Part shown: positions 8,216 to 17,554 of the stretch, piece by piece
How the letters are laid out: each line of letters opens with the position of its first letter
Position numbering within the stretch: the first letter of the stretch is position 1
Origin: JAAYPI01 sp036734385
Lineage (GTDB): Bacteria > Bacteroidota > Bacteroidia > Bacteroidales > Paludibacteraceae
DNA: 64,000 bases
Direction of reading: 5' to 3'
Assembly (NCBI GenBank): GCA_036734385.1
Contig: DAIMYQ010000006.1
Span: forward strand, 7,339 to 71,338
The notes under the pieces: generated by a model
Database searches by the model: none
Told to the model about the DNA's origin: nothing
The model's input: only the letters and a program-made list of their open reading frames with translations
Made by a program: the position numbers and the translations under genes

Positions 8216-9613
8216 ATGACATACAAAAGAAAGCTTTTTCTGTATTTTCTCATTGCTTTTATGGGTTACCTTTTTATTGATATCGCAATCCAACTGAACA
8301 GAGAAAAAAGGTACAAAACGGAGAATCTTGTGTCCGATTTAAAAGTCTACTCCGAAGTAGTTCAAAATTATTTGCTTACCTCCAAAGATACAACTTCCGT
8401 TATCAAATTATTACCGGAAAACGTCCGTTTATCTATCATTAATAATCAGGGTGTTTTGCAATACGACAATATTTTTAATATCCGAAAATCAGACAATCAC
8501 TTCAATCGTCCGGAGATTTTAGGAGCACAATTAAATGGTAATGGCTATTCCATTCGGGAATCTAACTCCACAGGAAAAGATTACCTCTACTTTGCCGAAA
8601 AAACACCCGAAGGAAATTATATCCGAACAGCGTTACCTTATTCATTAACTTTTAACGATTTTTTTCATAAAGACAGTTTGTTCCTTTATTCCATCATGTT
8701 ATTGTTCATTATAACGTTATTTATTTTGCTCTATTTTTCAGACAAATTCGGGAAAGTAATGACTTCCCTGAAAAAATTCGTCACCTCTGTAGAAGCGGGT
8801 AAAATAGACTATGATGCCATCGAATTTCCCGACACGGACTCAGGTGAAATTGGAGCTAAAATCATTTCTATTTACAAACAATTGGAAGAAAGTAAACGTG
8901 AAATAGACATTGAAAAAGATCGTAATAGACAAATAAAACAAGAAATGACGAATAATATTGCTCATGAGCTGAAGACGCCGGTAAGCAGTATTCGGGGGTA
9001 TTTGGAAATTTTGTTGGGAGACAAACCAATAACTCCCGAAAAGAAACGTTATTTTTTGGAACGTTCCTACTCACAAACATTACGTCTTTCCGATTTAATT
9101 AATGATGTCGCGTTACTGACAAAAATGGAGGAAGCTGCCTCTATTTTTGAGAAAGAAAAAATCAATGTCAGAGAAGTCGCCGAAGAAGCCATAGAAGAGC
9201 TGAGTTTTCGTCTCAACCCAACACAATTTTTTATTGAAAACAAACTCAGTTCTCACATTGAGATTGTTGGAAATAAAACCCTCGTGTATTCCATTTTCAG
9301 AAATCTAATTGAAAATGCCATCAATTATGCTGGAGAAAATATTTTAATCTCTATCCAATGTTGTGAAGAAGATGATGAATATTACCACTTCTTATTTTAT
9401 GACACAGGTTGCGGCGTAAAACCGGAATTTTTAGAAAGAATATTCGACCGTTTTTTGCGTACAGATGAAGGAAGAAGTCGCCGAAACGGTGGTTCAGGAT
9501 TGGGCTTGGCCATTGTTAAACATGCAGTATTGTTTCATCATGGAGAAATCGTTGCCAAAAATAGAAAAACAGGAGGCTTGGAATTCTATTTTTCATTGAA
9601 AAAACGGAAATAA
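8216..9613 (+). CDS. phoR: PhoR-like sensor histidine kinase
   Basis: A 465-residue membrane kinase. Membrane segments lie at about residues 8-25 and 154-174, enclosing a periplasmic domain of about 130 residues. A short HAMP-like linker (about 176-240) leads to the HisKA helix with His250 (NNIAHELKTPVSSIR). The ATPase domain shows the N box (LIENAINYAGE), G1 (DTGCGVKP) and G2 (GGSGLGLAIV). Unlike E. coli PhoR there is no room for a PAS domain between HAMP and HisKA, and there is a real periplasmic domain, so signal input may differ. It follows its regulator by 15 bp and ends the operon before a strong hairpin. Confidence 0.85.
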   Translation: MTYKRKLFLYFLIAFMGYLFIDIAIQLNREKRYKTENLVSDLKVYSEVVQNYLLTSKDTTSVIKLLPENVRLSIINNQGVLQYDNIFNIRKSDNHFNRPEILGAQLNGNGYSIRESNSTGKDYLYFAEKTPEGNYIRTALPYSLTFNDFFHKDSLFLYSIMLLFIITLFILLYFSDKFGKVMTSLKKFVTSVEAGKIDYDAIEFPDTDSGEIGAKIISIYKQLEESKREIDIEKDRNRQIKQEMTNNIAHELKTPVSSIRGYLEILLGDKPITPEKKRYFLERSYSQTLRLSDLINDVALLTKMEEAASIFEKEKINVREVAEEAIEELSFRLNPTQFFIENKLSSHIEIVGNKTLVYSIFRNLIENAINYAGENILISIQCCEEDDEYYHFLFYDTGCGVKPEFLERIFDRFLRTDEGRSRRNGGSGLGLAIVKHAVLFHHGEIVAKNRKTGGLEFYFSLKKRK

Positions 9614-9641
9614 TAAACCGGTCTTAACTTATATACAAAAA

Positions 9642-9677
9642 ATGGGGAGTGTTTTTACATACTCCCCATTTCCTTTT
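9642..9677. terminator. terminator at end of pst-pho operon
   Basis: Perfect 9-bp arms ATGGGGAGT (9642-9650) and ACTCCCCAT (9661-9669), a 10-base loop, then TTTCCTTTT. It lies between the convergent kinase and amylase genes. Confidence 0.85.
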
Positions 9678-9699
9678 ACAACAGTTTATTTATTGTCTG

Positions 9700-12333
9700 T
9701 TATTCTACAATTATCTTTTGTTTGTCGATAATGTAAACTCCTTTCGCCAAATCGGAAACCGTATTATAACCTTCATTTAGATTAAGACTACGAACAATAG
9801 TTCCATCTATTCCATAAACTAAATAGGAACCTGCTTCAGGAGTATTAATATAAAGAATTCCTTCGTTACTGTATATACTTAATCCATCGGAAGTTGTTTC
9901 TTTGATGCCACTGGAAGTAGCTACCGTATGGTCATATCCTTTAACGGTATAATATCCGCCATTAACAACTACAAAACCAACACTGCTCGGAGCTTGATTG
10001 CTTCCATCACTGAATAAAACATACCAATTGCTAATTTCTCCATCAAAATTATATTTATATACACCATTACCAAGATTTGTCATCGCTGCCCCGGGCCAAT
10101 CTCCGGAAACCTTAACAACATTAGAACCTGCAGAATTATAATAAATATATGCTTTTATATTATTTCCCCAAGTACTTGGTTTTTCAAAGAAAATAGCTTT
10201 TTCGTTGGGACCAATAGTTGGATCAACAACGGGAACAACCGGATCAGGATTATTAGGCTCAACGGGCAATAGAGTTTCAGGATCGGTGGGATAAGTTCCC
10301 TGATCTTCATTGACAGATGTTGTTGCATAAAGATATTTACCATCTTCTCCAACTTTCCCGGGAGCAGGGGTTAATGTTGTGTTAAGCACATAAACTTTCA
10401 TATTTCCCTTACCAGAAACCGTTGCCGTAAGCGTATTATTCGTTACAACTTTTGTGTCTCCGGTAATAGCATCTACATAAGTTCCATTTAAAATATTACT
10501 AAATGTAGCGTTACCGGAAATTGCAACTAATACATAACTATCTGTTGTAGCATCAGTATAACGACGTTTAAAGGCTAAAGTGCCTGAAACTCCATCTGTT
10601 GAATATTGTCCCTTACGAAGAGCAGGAACCGCCATCCTAATTTTATTTAAACGTTGAATGTGTTTGGAAAGCGGATGTTTCAGTGTTACCGCCATATTTC
10701 CGGTTGCATTTGCATATTCACCAAAATTTGTCACGTTAATATCCCCCGTGATATAATTGCCATAATATGCCCTTCCCGACTGTGCTAAAGGAATAGTTGG
10801 ACCTTTGTCAATTGGCAACCCTTTCTTAAATTCAATTTCGCTACCGTAATAAAGACAAGGGATTCCGCGGAAAGTAAACATCAAACATAAATTTTCAGCC
10901 CAAACATCTTGACCTTTGGCAAAACGCTCATGTTCAGGAGCTCCATCGGGGGCATAGTCATGTGAATCTACATATACTACATTCCACGTTGGATCATTAT
11001 AAGCATGATCACCACTTTTTGCCACACTGAAGGCACTACCTGCGTTTTCAAAATTCCAATGCATTGGAAAATCAATCACACTTAAACCTGAGTTCATTGA
11101 ATAATCAGGAGTATGATAGTTATTACCATTTAAAAAGGCGTTGGTTGAGGAGGGTTGAGCATTTTCAGAAGAATTACCTTGTGCATTATCATTATACATT
11201 TGGATGCAAGACAACTGATTGGTTGTTGAAAAAGCTGTACTTTCAAATACAGCTTTTCCTGTATATTCGGATGGATCCTCACTCCAATTATAAGATTTGG
11301 AATCTTTCCATGTGTAAAAAGGAGTCGACATTGCCGGAGTATTACGATACCAATAATTTCTATCACGAGTACAAATTTCAGCAAACATGAAAAACTTATT
11401 ATTTCCGGCATTTACTGCTGCATTGTGAAAAGCATTATTAAATACTTTGTTAAATACCAAACGAGAAATATGTCGACCTGTATCGACCCGGAAACCATCC
11501 ACTCCCATACGGATGAATTGGGAATACGAATTAACAATGTAGTTATAAACAGCCGGATTTTCGGTATTTAAATCAACGCAATCTCCTGCTATTTGAGCCC
11601 ATTGACAAGTAATATCATCCCAGTTAAAATTAGCAAAATGATGCCAATAATTATTGGTATCATGGTTTACGCCATCCGTATTTTTCATCAAAGCCAAACG
11701 AGCTTGATATTGTGCAGAGGGAGTCAAATTATCGTAATTTGCAGGCAATTTACTGTCAACATGTCTTGTTAGGCAATTAATAGAAGAAAGATCTCCTTTT
11801 TTGGTAAACATAGGGCATAAATTCTCTTCACCAAAATTGCCTGTATGGTTGAATACAACATCCAATATAATCTTCATGCCTTTTGCATGAACAGCATCAA
11901 TTAAATCTTGAAAATCAACATCCGTCGATTCATAACGCGAATCTACCTTACTCATATTAATAGCATGATATCCATGATAATCATATCCGCTACAATTTTC
12001 TACCACAGGAGTAATCCAAATAGCAGTAAAACCAAGTGACTTTATATAGTCAAGTTTTTCTATTAACCCTTTAAAATCACCACGCCAGGCAGGATCTCCC
12101 TGATTAAGACTCTGTGCGTCCCAACATTGTAGATTGTTAGACGCATCTCCATCATAAAAACGAGTCGTCATTACAAAATAGATTGTTTCATCTCGAAAGT
12201 CCGTTCGAGTGGAAGAGTAAATAGAACTAATGTCACTGGCAAACAAATCGCAAGTGAAAAGAGAAATGATAAAGAAAGTAAAAAGTAGTACACGCCACCT
12301 TTTACCACTCAGAAGAGCAAAAAATTTTTTCAT
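9700..12333 (-). CDS. secreted GH13 alpha-amylase with starch-binding module and T9SS sorting domain
   Basis: An 877-residue exported glycoside hydrolase. Order: long signal peptide (about 1-33); GH13 catalytic barrel with DVVFNHTG (158-165), nucleophile Asp284 in GFRVDTGRH, acid/base Glu319 in MFAEICT and stabiliser Asp459 in YVDSHD; all-beta domain C to about 660; a Pro/Asp-rich linker; a starch-binding module resembling CBM26 (about 730-805, with Trp-rich AYIYYNSAGSN and SGDWPG); and a T9SS type-A sorting domain (last 65 residues, ending KGVYIIDKQKIIVE). The start is placed at the ATG at 12333, at the beginning of the signal peptide; the 12363 start adds ten non-signal residues. It probably acts on starch or glycogen at the cell surface or outside. 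No sus-like neighbours are present. Confidence 0.92.
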   Translation of the reverse strand: MKKFFALLSGKRWRVLLFTFFIISLFTCDLFASDISSIYSSTRTDFRDETIYFVMTTRFYDGDASNNLQCWDAQSLNQGDPAWRGDFKGLIEKLDYIKSLGFTAIWITPVVENCSGYDYHGYHAINMSKVDSRYESTDVDFQDLIDAVHAKGMKIILDVVFNHTGNFGEENLCPMFTKKGDLSSINCLTRHVDSKLPANYDNLTPSAQYQARLALMKNTDGVNHDTNNYWHHFANFNWDDITCQWAQIAGDCVDLNTENPAVYNYIVNSYSQFIRMGVDGFRVDTGRHISRLVFNKVFNNAFHNAAVNAGNNKFFMFAEICTRDRNYWYRNTPAMSTPFYTWKDSKSYNWSEDPSEYTGKAVFESTAFSTTNQLSCIQMYNDNAQGNSSENAQPSSTNAFLNGNNYHTPDYSMNSGLSVIDFPMHWNFENAGSAFSVAKSGDHAYNDPTWNVVYVDSHDYAPDGAPEHERFAKGQDVWAENLCLMFTFRGIPCLYYGSEIEFKKGLPIDKGPTIPLAQSGRAYYGNYITGDINVTNFGEYANATGNMAVTLKHPLSKHIQRLNKIRMAVPALRKGQYSTDGVSGTLAFKRRYTDATTDSYVLVAISGNATFSNILNGTYVDAITGDTKVVTNNTLTATVSGKGNMKVYVLNTTLTPAPGKVGEDGKYLYATTSVNEDQGTYPTDPETLLPVEPNNPDPVVPVVDPTIGPNEKAIFFEKPSTWGNNIKAYIYYNSAGSNVVKVSGDWPGAAMTNLGNGVYKYNFDGEISNWYVLFSDGSNQAPSSVGFVVVNGGYYTVKGYDHTVATSSGIKETTSDGLSIYSNEGILYINTPEAGSYLVYGIDGTIVRSLNLNEGYNTVSDLAKGVYIIDKQKIIVE

Positions 12334-12410
12334 CGGTACAAAATTTAAGGTTTTAATTTGCAAAAGTAGCTATAGTGCAAAAAAGTTATTACAAAAAATC
12401 TGTTAAACTT

Positions 12411-12454
12411 TACTAAAAAAATAAAGAGGTAACTATTTCTAACTACCTCTTTAT
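12411..12454 (-). terminator. terminator of the EF-G paralog gene
   Basis: ATAAAGAGGTA (12421-12431) pairs with TACCTCTTTAT (12444-12454) around a 12-base loop. Read leftward it is followed by a run of T (the A-run at 12415-12420). Confidence 0.8.
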
Positions 12455-12468
12455 CAAATAAAAAAACG

Positions 12469-14625
12469 CTATTCTTCTTTGTGAGTCTGTTCGTATTCTT
12501 TCAACAGTGCATTTTGTACATCTGCTGGAAGTATCTCGTATCCCGAAAATTTCATACTGAAAGAAGCTCTTCCTCCTGTATTCGAACTCAAAGAAATAGA
12601 AAAATTACCCATTTCTTTCAAAGGAACTTTTGCAAAAATCTTTTCTAATCCTTTATCGGTTTCCATTCCCATAATAATGGCTCTTCGACCTTGCAAATCA
12701 CTCATAACGTCGCCCATCCTACTTCCCGGAACCAACACTTCTACATCATAAATAGGTTCCAATACTTTTGGTCCTGCTTCTTTGAATGCCTGACTAAAGG
12801 CATATTTCCCTGCCAGTCGGAAAGAAATTTCGTTAGAATCCACAGGGTGCATTTTTCCGTCATATACAATAACCCGAATATCCCGGGCATACGAACCCGT
12901 TAACGGACCTTGTTCCATACAATCCATTATTCCTTTTTGTATGGCGGGCAAGAATCTGGTATCAATAACACCTCCAACAATACTGTTGATAAACACGAGT
13001 TTACCGCCCCATTCAAGGGCTGTTTCCTGTCTATCACGAACGGATATTTTATATTCCTGACCGTTTATTTTATATAATTCTTTTTCTGGAGCACCCTCTA
13101 AATAAGGTTCAATAATTAAATGAACTTCGCCAAACTGTCCGGCTCCTCCCGATTGTTTCTTATGACGGTAATCGGCACGAGCAATCTTAGTAATTGTTTC
13201 ACGGTAAGGTATGCGAGGATTCAAATATTCTATCATTACTTTTTCATTGTTTTCAATTCTCCATTTAAGCGTTTTTAAATGGAATTCTCCTTGACCATGA
13301 ACAATCGTTTGTTTCAATTCTTTCGAATATTCTACTACCCAAGTTGGATCTTCTTCTCGCATACGAGTAAGAATTTCACTCAGTTTTTCTTCTTCTCCTT
13401 GATTAACGGCTTTAATAGCTCTTCTGTATTTCCAAGCAGGGTATTTGATAAATGTAAATTTAGTTTCTGCATTTTTCCCGTTAAGGGTGTTGCCCGTACG
13501 GGTATTTTTCAATTTCACAGTTGCTCCAATATCTCCGGCAACCAATTCGTCTACTTTTTCCCTTATTGATCCGGCAACAACATATATTTGCGTTAATCGC
13601 TCTTTCGTTCCTCTTATTGGATTGTATAAATCATCTCCCTCTTTTACACTACCGGACATTACTTTAAAGAATGAGACTTCTCCAATGTGTGGCTCAATAG
13701 ATGTTTTAAAAATAAATATGCTGGTGTTATTTTCTTTTTTCGGGGCAATTTCTTCTCCGGTTGTACTAACAGGATTTGGCATATCGCTTACATAAGGTAC
13801 TACATTACCCAAAAATTCCATCAAACGACGAACTCCCATATCTTTGGCGGCACAAACACAAAAAACAGGAAAAATATCACGATGTACAAGACCTTTTCTA
13901 ATACCCAAACGCATTTCATCCTCAGTCAAACTTCCGTCAGCAAAATATTTTTCCATTAAATTTTCATCGTGTTCTGCTGCTCCTTCTACTAGAATATTAT
14001 GTAATTCTGCTGCCTTTTCGTGGTGCTCGGAGGGAATGGGAAGTATTTCAGGAATACCACCTTCAGGCTTCCATCTGTACATTTTCATTAATAAAACATC
14101 AATAACAGCATTGAAAAAAGGACCTGTTTGAATCGGATACTGAATTTGAATAACTTTTTTTCCAAAACTTTCTTTCAAATCAGAAAGGCATTTTTCAAAA
14201 TCGGCCTTTTCATGGTCAAGCTGATTAATTACAAAAATACAAGGCTTTTGTAATTGTTCAATTTGTCTATACTGATTTTGAGTACCGGCATCTACCCCAT
14301 TTTGAGCATTTATAAGCATCAATGCCGTGTCTGTGACACTCAAAGAAGTTATTAAACCTCCCACAAAATCGTCCGCTCCCGGACAATCAATTATGTTCAA
14401 TTTTTTCTCCAACCACTCAACGTGGAATACTGCGGGAAAAACCGAATATCCATACTCATGTTCAACAGGAAAATAATCGGAAACCGTATTTTTTGCTTCC
14501 ACGGTTCCTCTACGTTTTATAACTCCACTCTCAAAAAGCATAGCTTCTGTAAGAGTGGTTTTCCCTGAGCCAGAAGATCCCACCAAAGAGATATTCTTGA
14601 TTTCATTTGTTTGATAGATTTTCAT
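12469..14625 (-). CDS. EF-G paralog with degenerate GTPase centre (EF-G2-like)
   Basis: A 718-residue translational GTPase with EF-G domain order: G domain (1-270), domain II (about 300-390), III, IV and V. The P-loop is GSSGSGKTT instead of the usual GHxDxGKTT. The switch II motif DTPGH is DCPGA (80-84), so the catalytic His is Ala; the switch I RGIT is YGYS; and G4 is NQLD. Domain IV/V motifs (AGQFGEVHL, EWGGKLVFINSIVGGVI) are kept. Bacteroides has an EF-G paralog reported to support translocation without GTPase activity, and this protein looks like that family. The start is taken at the ATG at 14625; 30 extra residues from 14715 do not resemble EF-G. It is monocistronic. Confidence 0.85.
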   Translation of the reverse strand: MKIYQTNEIKNISLVGSSGSGKTTLTEAMLFESGVIKRRGTVEAKNTVSDYFPVEHEYGYSVFPAVFHVEWLEKKLNIIDCPGADDFVGGLITSLSVTDTALMLINAQNGVDAGTQNQYRQIEQLQKPCIFVINQLDHEKADFEKCLSDLKESFGKKVIQIQYPIQTGPFFNAVIDVLLMKMYRWKPEGGIPEILPIPSEHHEKAAELHNILVEGAAEHDENLMEKYFADGSLTEDEMRLGIRKGLVHRDIFPVFCVCAAKDMGVRRLMEFLGNVVPYVSDMPNPVSTTGEEIAPKKENNTSIFIFKTSIEPHIGEVSFFKVMSGSVKEGDDLYNPIRGTKERLTQIYVVAGSIREKVDELVAGDIGATVKLKNTRTGNTLNGKNAETKFTFIKYPAWKYRRAIKAVNQGEEEKLSEILTRMREEDPTWVVEYSKELKQTIVHGQGEFHLKTLKWRIENNEKVMIEYLNPRIPYRETITKIARADYRHKKQSGGAGQFGEVHLIIEPYLEGAPEKELYKINGQEYKISVRDRQETALEWGGKLVFINSIVGGVIDTRFLPAIQKGIMDCMEQGPLTGSYARDIRVIVYDGKMHPVDSNEISFRLAGKYAFSQAFKEAGPKVLEPIYDVEVLVPGSRMGDVMSDLQGRRAIIMGMETDKGLEKIFAKVPLKEMGNFSISLSSNTGGRASFSMKFSGYEILPADVQNALLKEYEQTHKEE

Positions 14626-14849
14626 AACTTCTATGTATTTAAAATTACTAAAAGGTAAGTAAAAACAGAATGTTAGACTTCCACATTTGCCCTTAACGCT
14701 AAAGGAAAAACGCAAAAAATAAATCTGGAGAAATAAAATTTTTAGAAAAAATGCATGGCAATTTAACCATAAGAGAAGTAAAAAACAATCTTTTCTATAA
14801 GTTAAAAAACATTGTTTAAAAACATACTTAAAAAGATTTTTGCCAAAAA
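14626..14849. other. AT-rich intergenic stretch upstream of the EF-G paralog
   Basis: No gene is evident. It should hold the promoter of the EF-G paralog, but no clean TAnnTTTG box is found on the minus strand. The part near 14810-14860 merges into the repeat. Confidence 0.3.
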
Positions 14850-15054
14850 ATATGTTGTTGAGCAGTATTTTTGTAATATTCTTGTAATATTCCGATGAAA
14901 ATGTGTTAAAATATGCGGCGTTCTGACCCTAACATTTTTCTCGAACCCATCAAAGGGGTATTTTTGTGATATGATTTTTTCATAGTATTTGATTTTAAGG
15001 TTAGCAAATAGGTAGTCAGGCGAGACTACCTTTTGTTTTTTATAGCCCATCCGC
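14850..15054 (-). repeat. interspersed repeat, copy A (tandem pair)
   Basis: About 205 bp, nearly identical to 15116-15320 at an offset of 267 bp. It contains a 20-base stem-loop GGTAGTC-AGGCGA-GACTACC (15011-15030) and, on the minus strand, a conserved start-like ATGAAAAAATCATATC. The related inverted element at 20180 shares the stem-loop and the next 35 bases. A long minus-strand reading frame spans both copies but looks repeat-derived. Confidence 0.8.
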
Positions 15055-15115
15055 GGTTTTACCTCATCAGATAAAAATCCCTTATACACCAAACAATTCC
15101 TATTTAGCGTTGAAA

Positions 15116-15320
15116 ATATGTTATACAACATCATTTTTTGTAATATTCTTGTAATATTCCGATGAAAATGTGTTAAAATATGGGTCTTTTTAATCCCAAT
15201 ATTTTTTTCGAACCCATCAAAGGGGTATTTTTGTGATATGATTTTTTCATAGTATTTGATTTTAAGGTTAGCAAATAGGTAGTCAGGCGAGACTGCCTTT
15301 TGTTTTTTATATCCATCCGC
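15116..15320 (-). repeat. interspersed repeat, copy B (tandem pair)
   Basis: The second tandem copy, separated from copy A by about 60 unrelated bases. Its stem-loop is at 15278-15297, where one A-to-G change leaves a G-T wobble, so the hairpin is preserved. The internal region differs most from copy A around 15181-15210, where AT-rich bases replace the GCGGCGTTCTGACCC segment of copy A. Confidence 0.8.
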
Positions 15321-15335
15321 TTTTTGACGTTTCAA

Positions 15336-15384
15336 GAAACAATAAACCCTCTTTATAATTACATTAAAGAGGGTTTATTGTTTC
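15336..15384 (-). terminator. strong terminator downstream of ychF
   Basis: Perfect 20-bp inverted repeat, left arm 15336-15355 and right arm 15365-15384, 9-base loop, core ACCCTCTTTA/TAAAGAGGGT. It lies just past the ychF stop on the minus strand and abuts repeat copy B. Confidence 0.85.
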
Positions 15385-15404
15385 AAAAGAATATTTTTAC
15401 ACAT

Positions 15405-16505
15405 TTACACATTAAAACGGAAATGCATAATATCGCCATCTTGCACGATATATTCTTTTCCTTCCACATTCATTTTTCCGGCTTCTTTACAAGCAGATTC
15501 AGACCCCAAAGTGATAAAATCATTGTACTTGATAACTTCTGCACGAATAAATCCTTTTTCAAAATCGGTATGAATAACGCCCGCACACTGAGGAGCTTTC
15601 CATCCTTTTCCGTATGTCCACGCACGAACTTCTTGTACACCGGCAGTAAAATATGTTTCCAAATTTAATAATTTGTATGCTGATTTTATCAAACGGGCAA
15701 CTCCCGATTCGGTTAGTCCTATTTCTTCCAAAAACATTTGACGTTCTTCATAGGTTTCCAATTCAGCAATATCTGCTTCCGTAGCAGCAGCGACGACCAA
15801 GATTTCGGCATTTTCTCCTTTTACGGCTTCTCTTACAGCATCCACATAGGCATTTCCTTTTAACGCCGAAGCCTCATCTACATTGCATACATACATGACA
15901 GGTTTATTGGTAAGCAAAAAAAGATCTTTTACCAATTTCGCATCCTCTTTTTCTAGTTGTACCGTACGAGCTGATTTTCCTTGCAACAAAGCATCTCTGT
16001 ATTGTACCAATATTTCATACACAGCCTTTGCCGTTTTATCTCCACCTGTTTGTGCTTGTTTTTGAACCTTTGTGATACGACTTTCAACTGTTTCCAAATC
16101 TTTCAATTGCAATTCCATATCAATAATTTCCTTATCACGCACCGGATTAATTGAGCCATCGACATGGGTAATATTTTCATTTTCAAAACAGCGTAACACG
16201 TGTAAAATAGCATCCGTCTCTCTAATATTGGCCAAAAATTTGTTTCCCAAACCTTCTCCTTTGCTTGCTCCTTTTACCAAACCGGCAATATCTACAATTT
16301 CTACCGTTGTAGGTACAATTCGTTGAGGATTAACCAATTCAGCCAATTTATTTAGTCTTTCATCGGGTACGGTAATTACGCCGACATTGGGTTCTATCGT
16401 ACAAAAAGGAAAATTAGCAGCTTGTGCTTTAGCATTTGAGAGACAATTAAACAAAGTTGATTTTCCAACATTCGGCAAACCAACTATTCCACATTGTAAC
16501 GCCAT
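15405..16505 (-). CDS. ychF: ribosome-binding ATPase YchF (Obg family)
   Basis: A 366-residue P-loop ATPase of the Obg-like family that binds ribosomes and prefers ATP. It has the P-loop GLPNVGKST, switch II DIAGLVKGAS, a coiled-coil insertion (about 125-200), and a C-terminal TGS-like domain (residues 280-366: RAWTYGKGWKAPQCAGVIHTDF, DIMHFRFNV). The usual length is 363. The start is at the ATG at 16505 (MALQCGIVG); 24 residues from 16577 are not part of the family. A TACCTTTG -7 box lies on the minus strand at 16539-16532. Confidence 0.96.
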   Translation of the reverse strand: MALQCGIVGLPNVGKSTLFNCLSNAKAQAANFPFCTIEPNVGVITVPDERLNKLAELVNPQRIVPTTVEIVDIAGLVKGASKGEGLGNKFLANIRETDAILHVLRCFENENITHVDGSINPVRDKEIIDMELQLKDLETVESRITKVQKQAQTGGDKTAKAVYEILVQYRDALLQGKSARTVQLEKEDAKLVKDLFLLTNKPVMYVCNVDEASALKGNAYVDAVREAVKGENAEILVVAAATEADIAELETYEERQMFLEEIGLTESGVARLIKSAYKLLNLETYFTAGVQEVRAWTYGKGWKAPQCAGVIHTDFEKGFIRAEVIKYNDFITLGSESACKEAGKMNVEGKEYIVQDGDIMHFRFNV

Positions 16506-16605
16506 TTTTTTAATTTTTATATTTCTGACAGCAAAGGTAATAAAAAGTTGCATGTTTTTGTTTTGACCCTCTGGCATTTATTGCATTTTTTCACCATCAT
16601 TCTAT

Positions 16606-16636
16606 TTGTTGATGATATCAATTTTTGTTACTTTTG
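16606..16636 (+). promoter_or_regulatory. promoter of the coiled-coil gene-hemW run
   Basis: TTG (16606-16608), 20-bp spacer, TACTTTTG (16629-16636): both Bacteroidetes elements at the expected distance, 22 bp before the ATG at 16658. Confidence 0.65.
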
Positions 16637-16657
16637 CCAAGATTGTTTTTTAACCAA

Positions 16658-17548
16658 ATGAAAAAAAGTTACGCGATAGGACTTGCTATTATTTTTGCTG
16701 TCATTCTTTGTGGAGTAACGGTTTTATTAATCTCCGAAAAGAAAAAATCAAAGGAACAAGAAAAAGAGCTAAACCAAATGACTGCTGAAATGGAATTCAA
16801 CAAACAGCAATCTTTGGAAGAGTTTGAGGATCTTGCTGTTGAGTATGAATCTTTTCACGTAAAGCCGGGTAACGATTCTTTGTTGGTAATGATTGAAAAC
16901 CAAAAGGAAAAAATCAAAAAGTTAATAGAAGAATTACGTACCGTAAAAGCAACCAATGCCCACCGCATAAGGCAACTGAAAGGTGAATTAGTAAGTATTC
17001 GTGCGGTACTAAAAGTCTATATAACTAAAGTTGACTCGCTGAATAACATCAATCATTCACTGAAAAGAGAAAACAAGAGTGTTCAAAAAAAATATGAGGA
17101 AGTATTACAAACGGCCAAACAACTGGAAGAACGTGCCACTGAATTGGATAAAAAAATTACCCTAGCTTCTATTCTCGAAGCTACCAATATTCGAGTTGGT
17201 TACCTAAATGATAAGGGTAAAAAAACAAAATCACTAAAAAGAATTTCGCTGTTTGAAATTTGTTTTCAGATATCAAAAAATCAAACAGCTACCACAGGCA
17301 TGAAAACAGCATTTGTGCGAATATCTGATCCGGAAGGAAACTTATTGAAAAGTCCCAACAATAACCTTTTCCCTTTTGAAGACAAAGAGATAGAATTTTC
17401 TTGTAAAAAAGAAATAGAATATGCAGGAGCCAATTTACCAGTTTGTGTGTATTATGACGTAAAGGAAAAACTGGAGAAAGGAACTTACACTATTAACATC
17501 TTTGTCGACGGAAACCTTATTGGTTCAGACACTTTCTATCTGAATTAA
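16658..17548 (+). CDS. membrane-anchored coiled-coil protein, Bacteroidetes conserved, function unknown
   Basis: A 296-residue protein with an N-terminal membrane helix (about 5-25), a long Lys/Glu-rich coiled coil (about 28-175) and a C-terminal beta-rich domain (about 180-296: ATNIRVGYLNDKGKK, then KTAFVRISDPEGN and a YTINIFVDGNLIGS ending). I know this architecture from other Bacteroidetes but not with a function. The beta domain could bind a partner in the periplasm while the coiled coil spans distance. The start at 16658 removes 11 residues ahead of the membrane helix and fits the promoter. hemW follows after 6 bp. Confidence 0.75.
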   Translation: MKKSYAIGLAIIFAVILCGVTVLLISEKKKSKEQEKELNQMTAEMEFNKQQSLEEFEDLAVEYESFHVKPGNDSLLVMIENQKEKIKKLIEELRTVKATNAHRIRQLKGELVSIRAVLKVYITKVDSLNNINHSLKRENKSVQKKYEEVLQTAKQLEERATELDKKITLASILEATNIRVGYLNDKGKKTKSLKRISLFEICFQISKNQTATTGMKTAFVRISDPEGNLLKSPNNNLFPFEDKEIEFSCKKEIEYAGANLPVCVYYDVKEKLEKGTYTINIFVDGNLIGSDTFYLN

Positions 17549-17554
17549 AAGATT

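Noticed and set aside
14802..15335. 177-residue minus-strand open frame
   Set aside because: It spans both tandem repeat copies and simply encodes the repeat twice; the peptide resembles nothing functional and its extent is set by the repeat boundaries.
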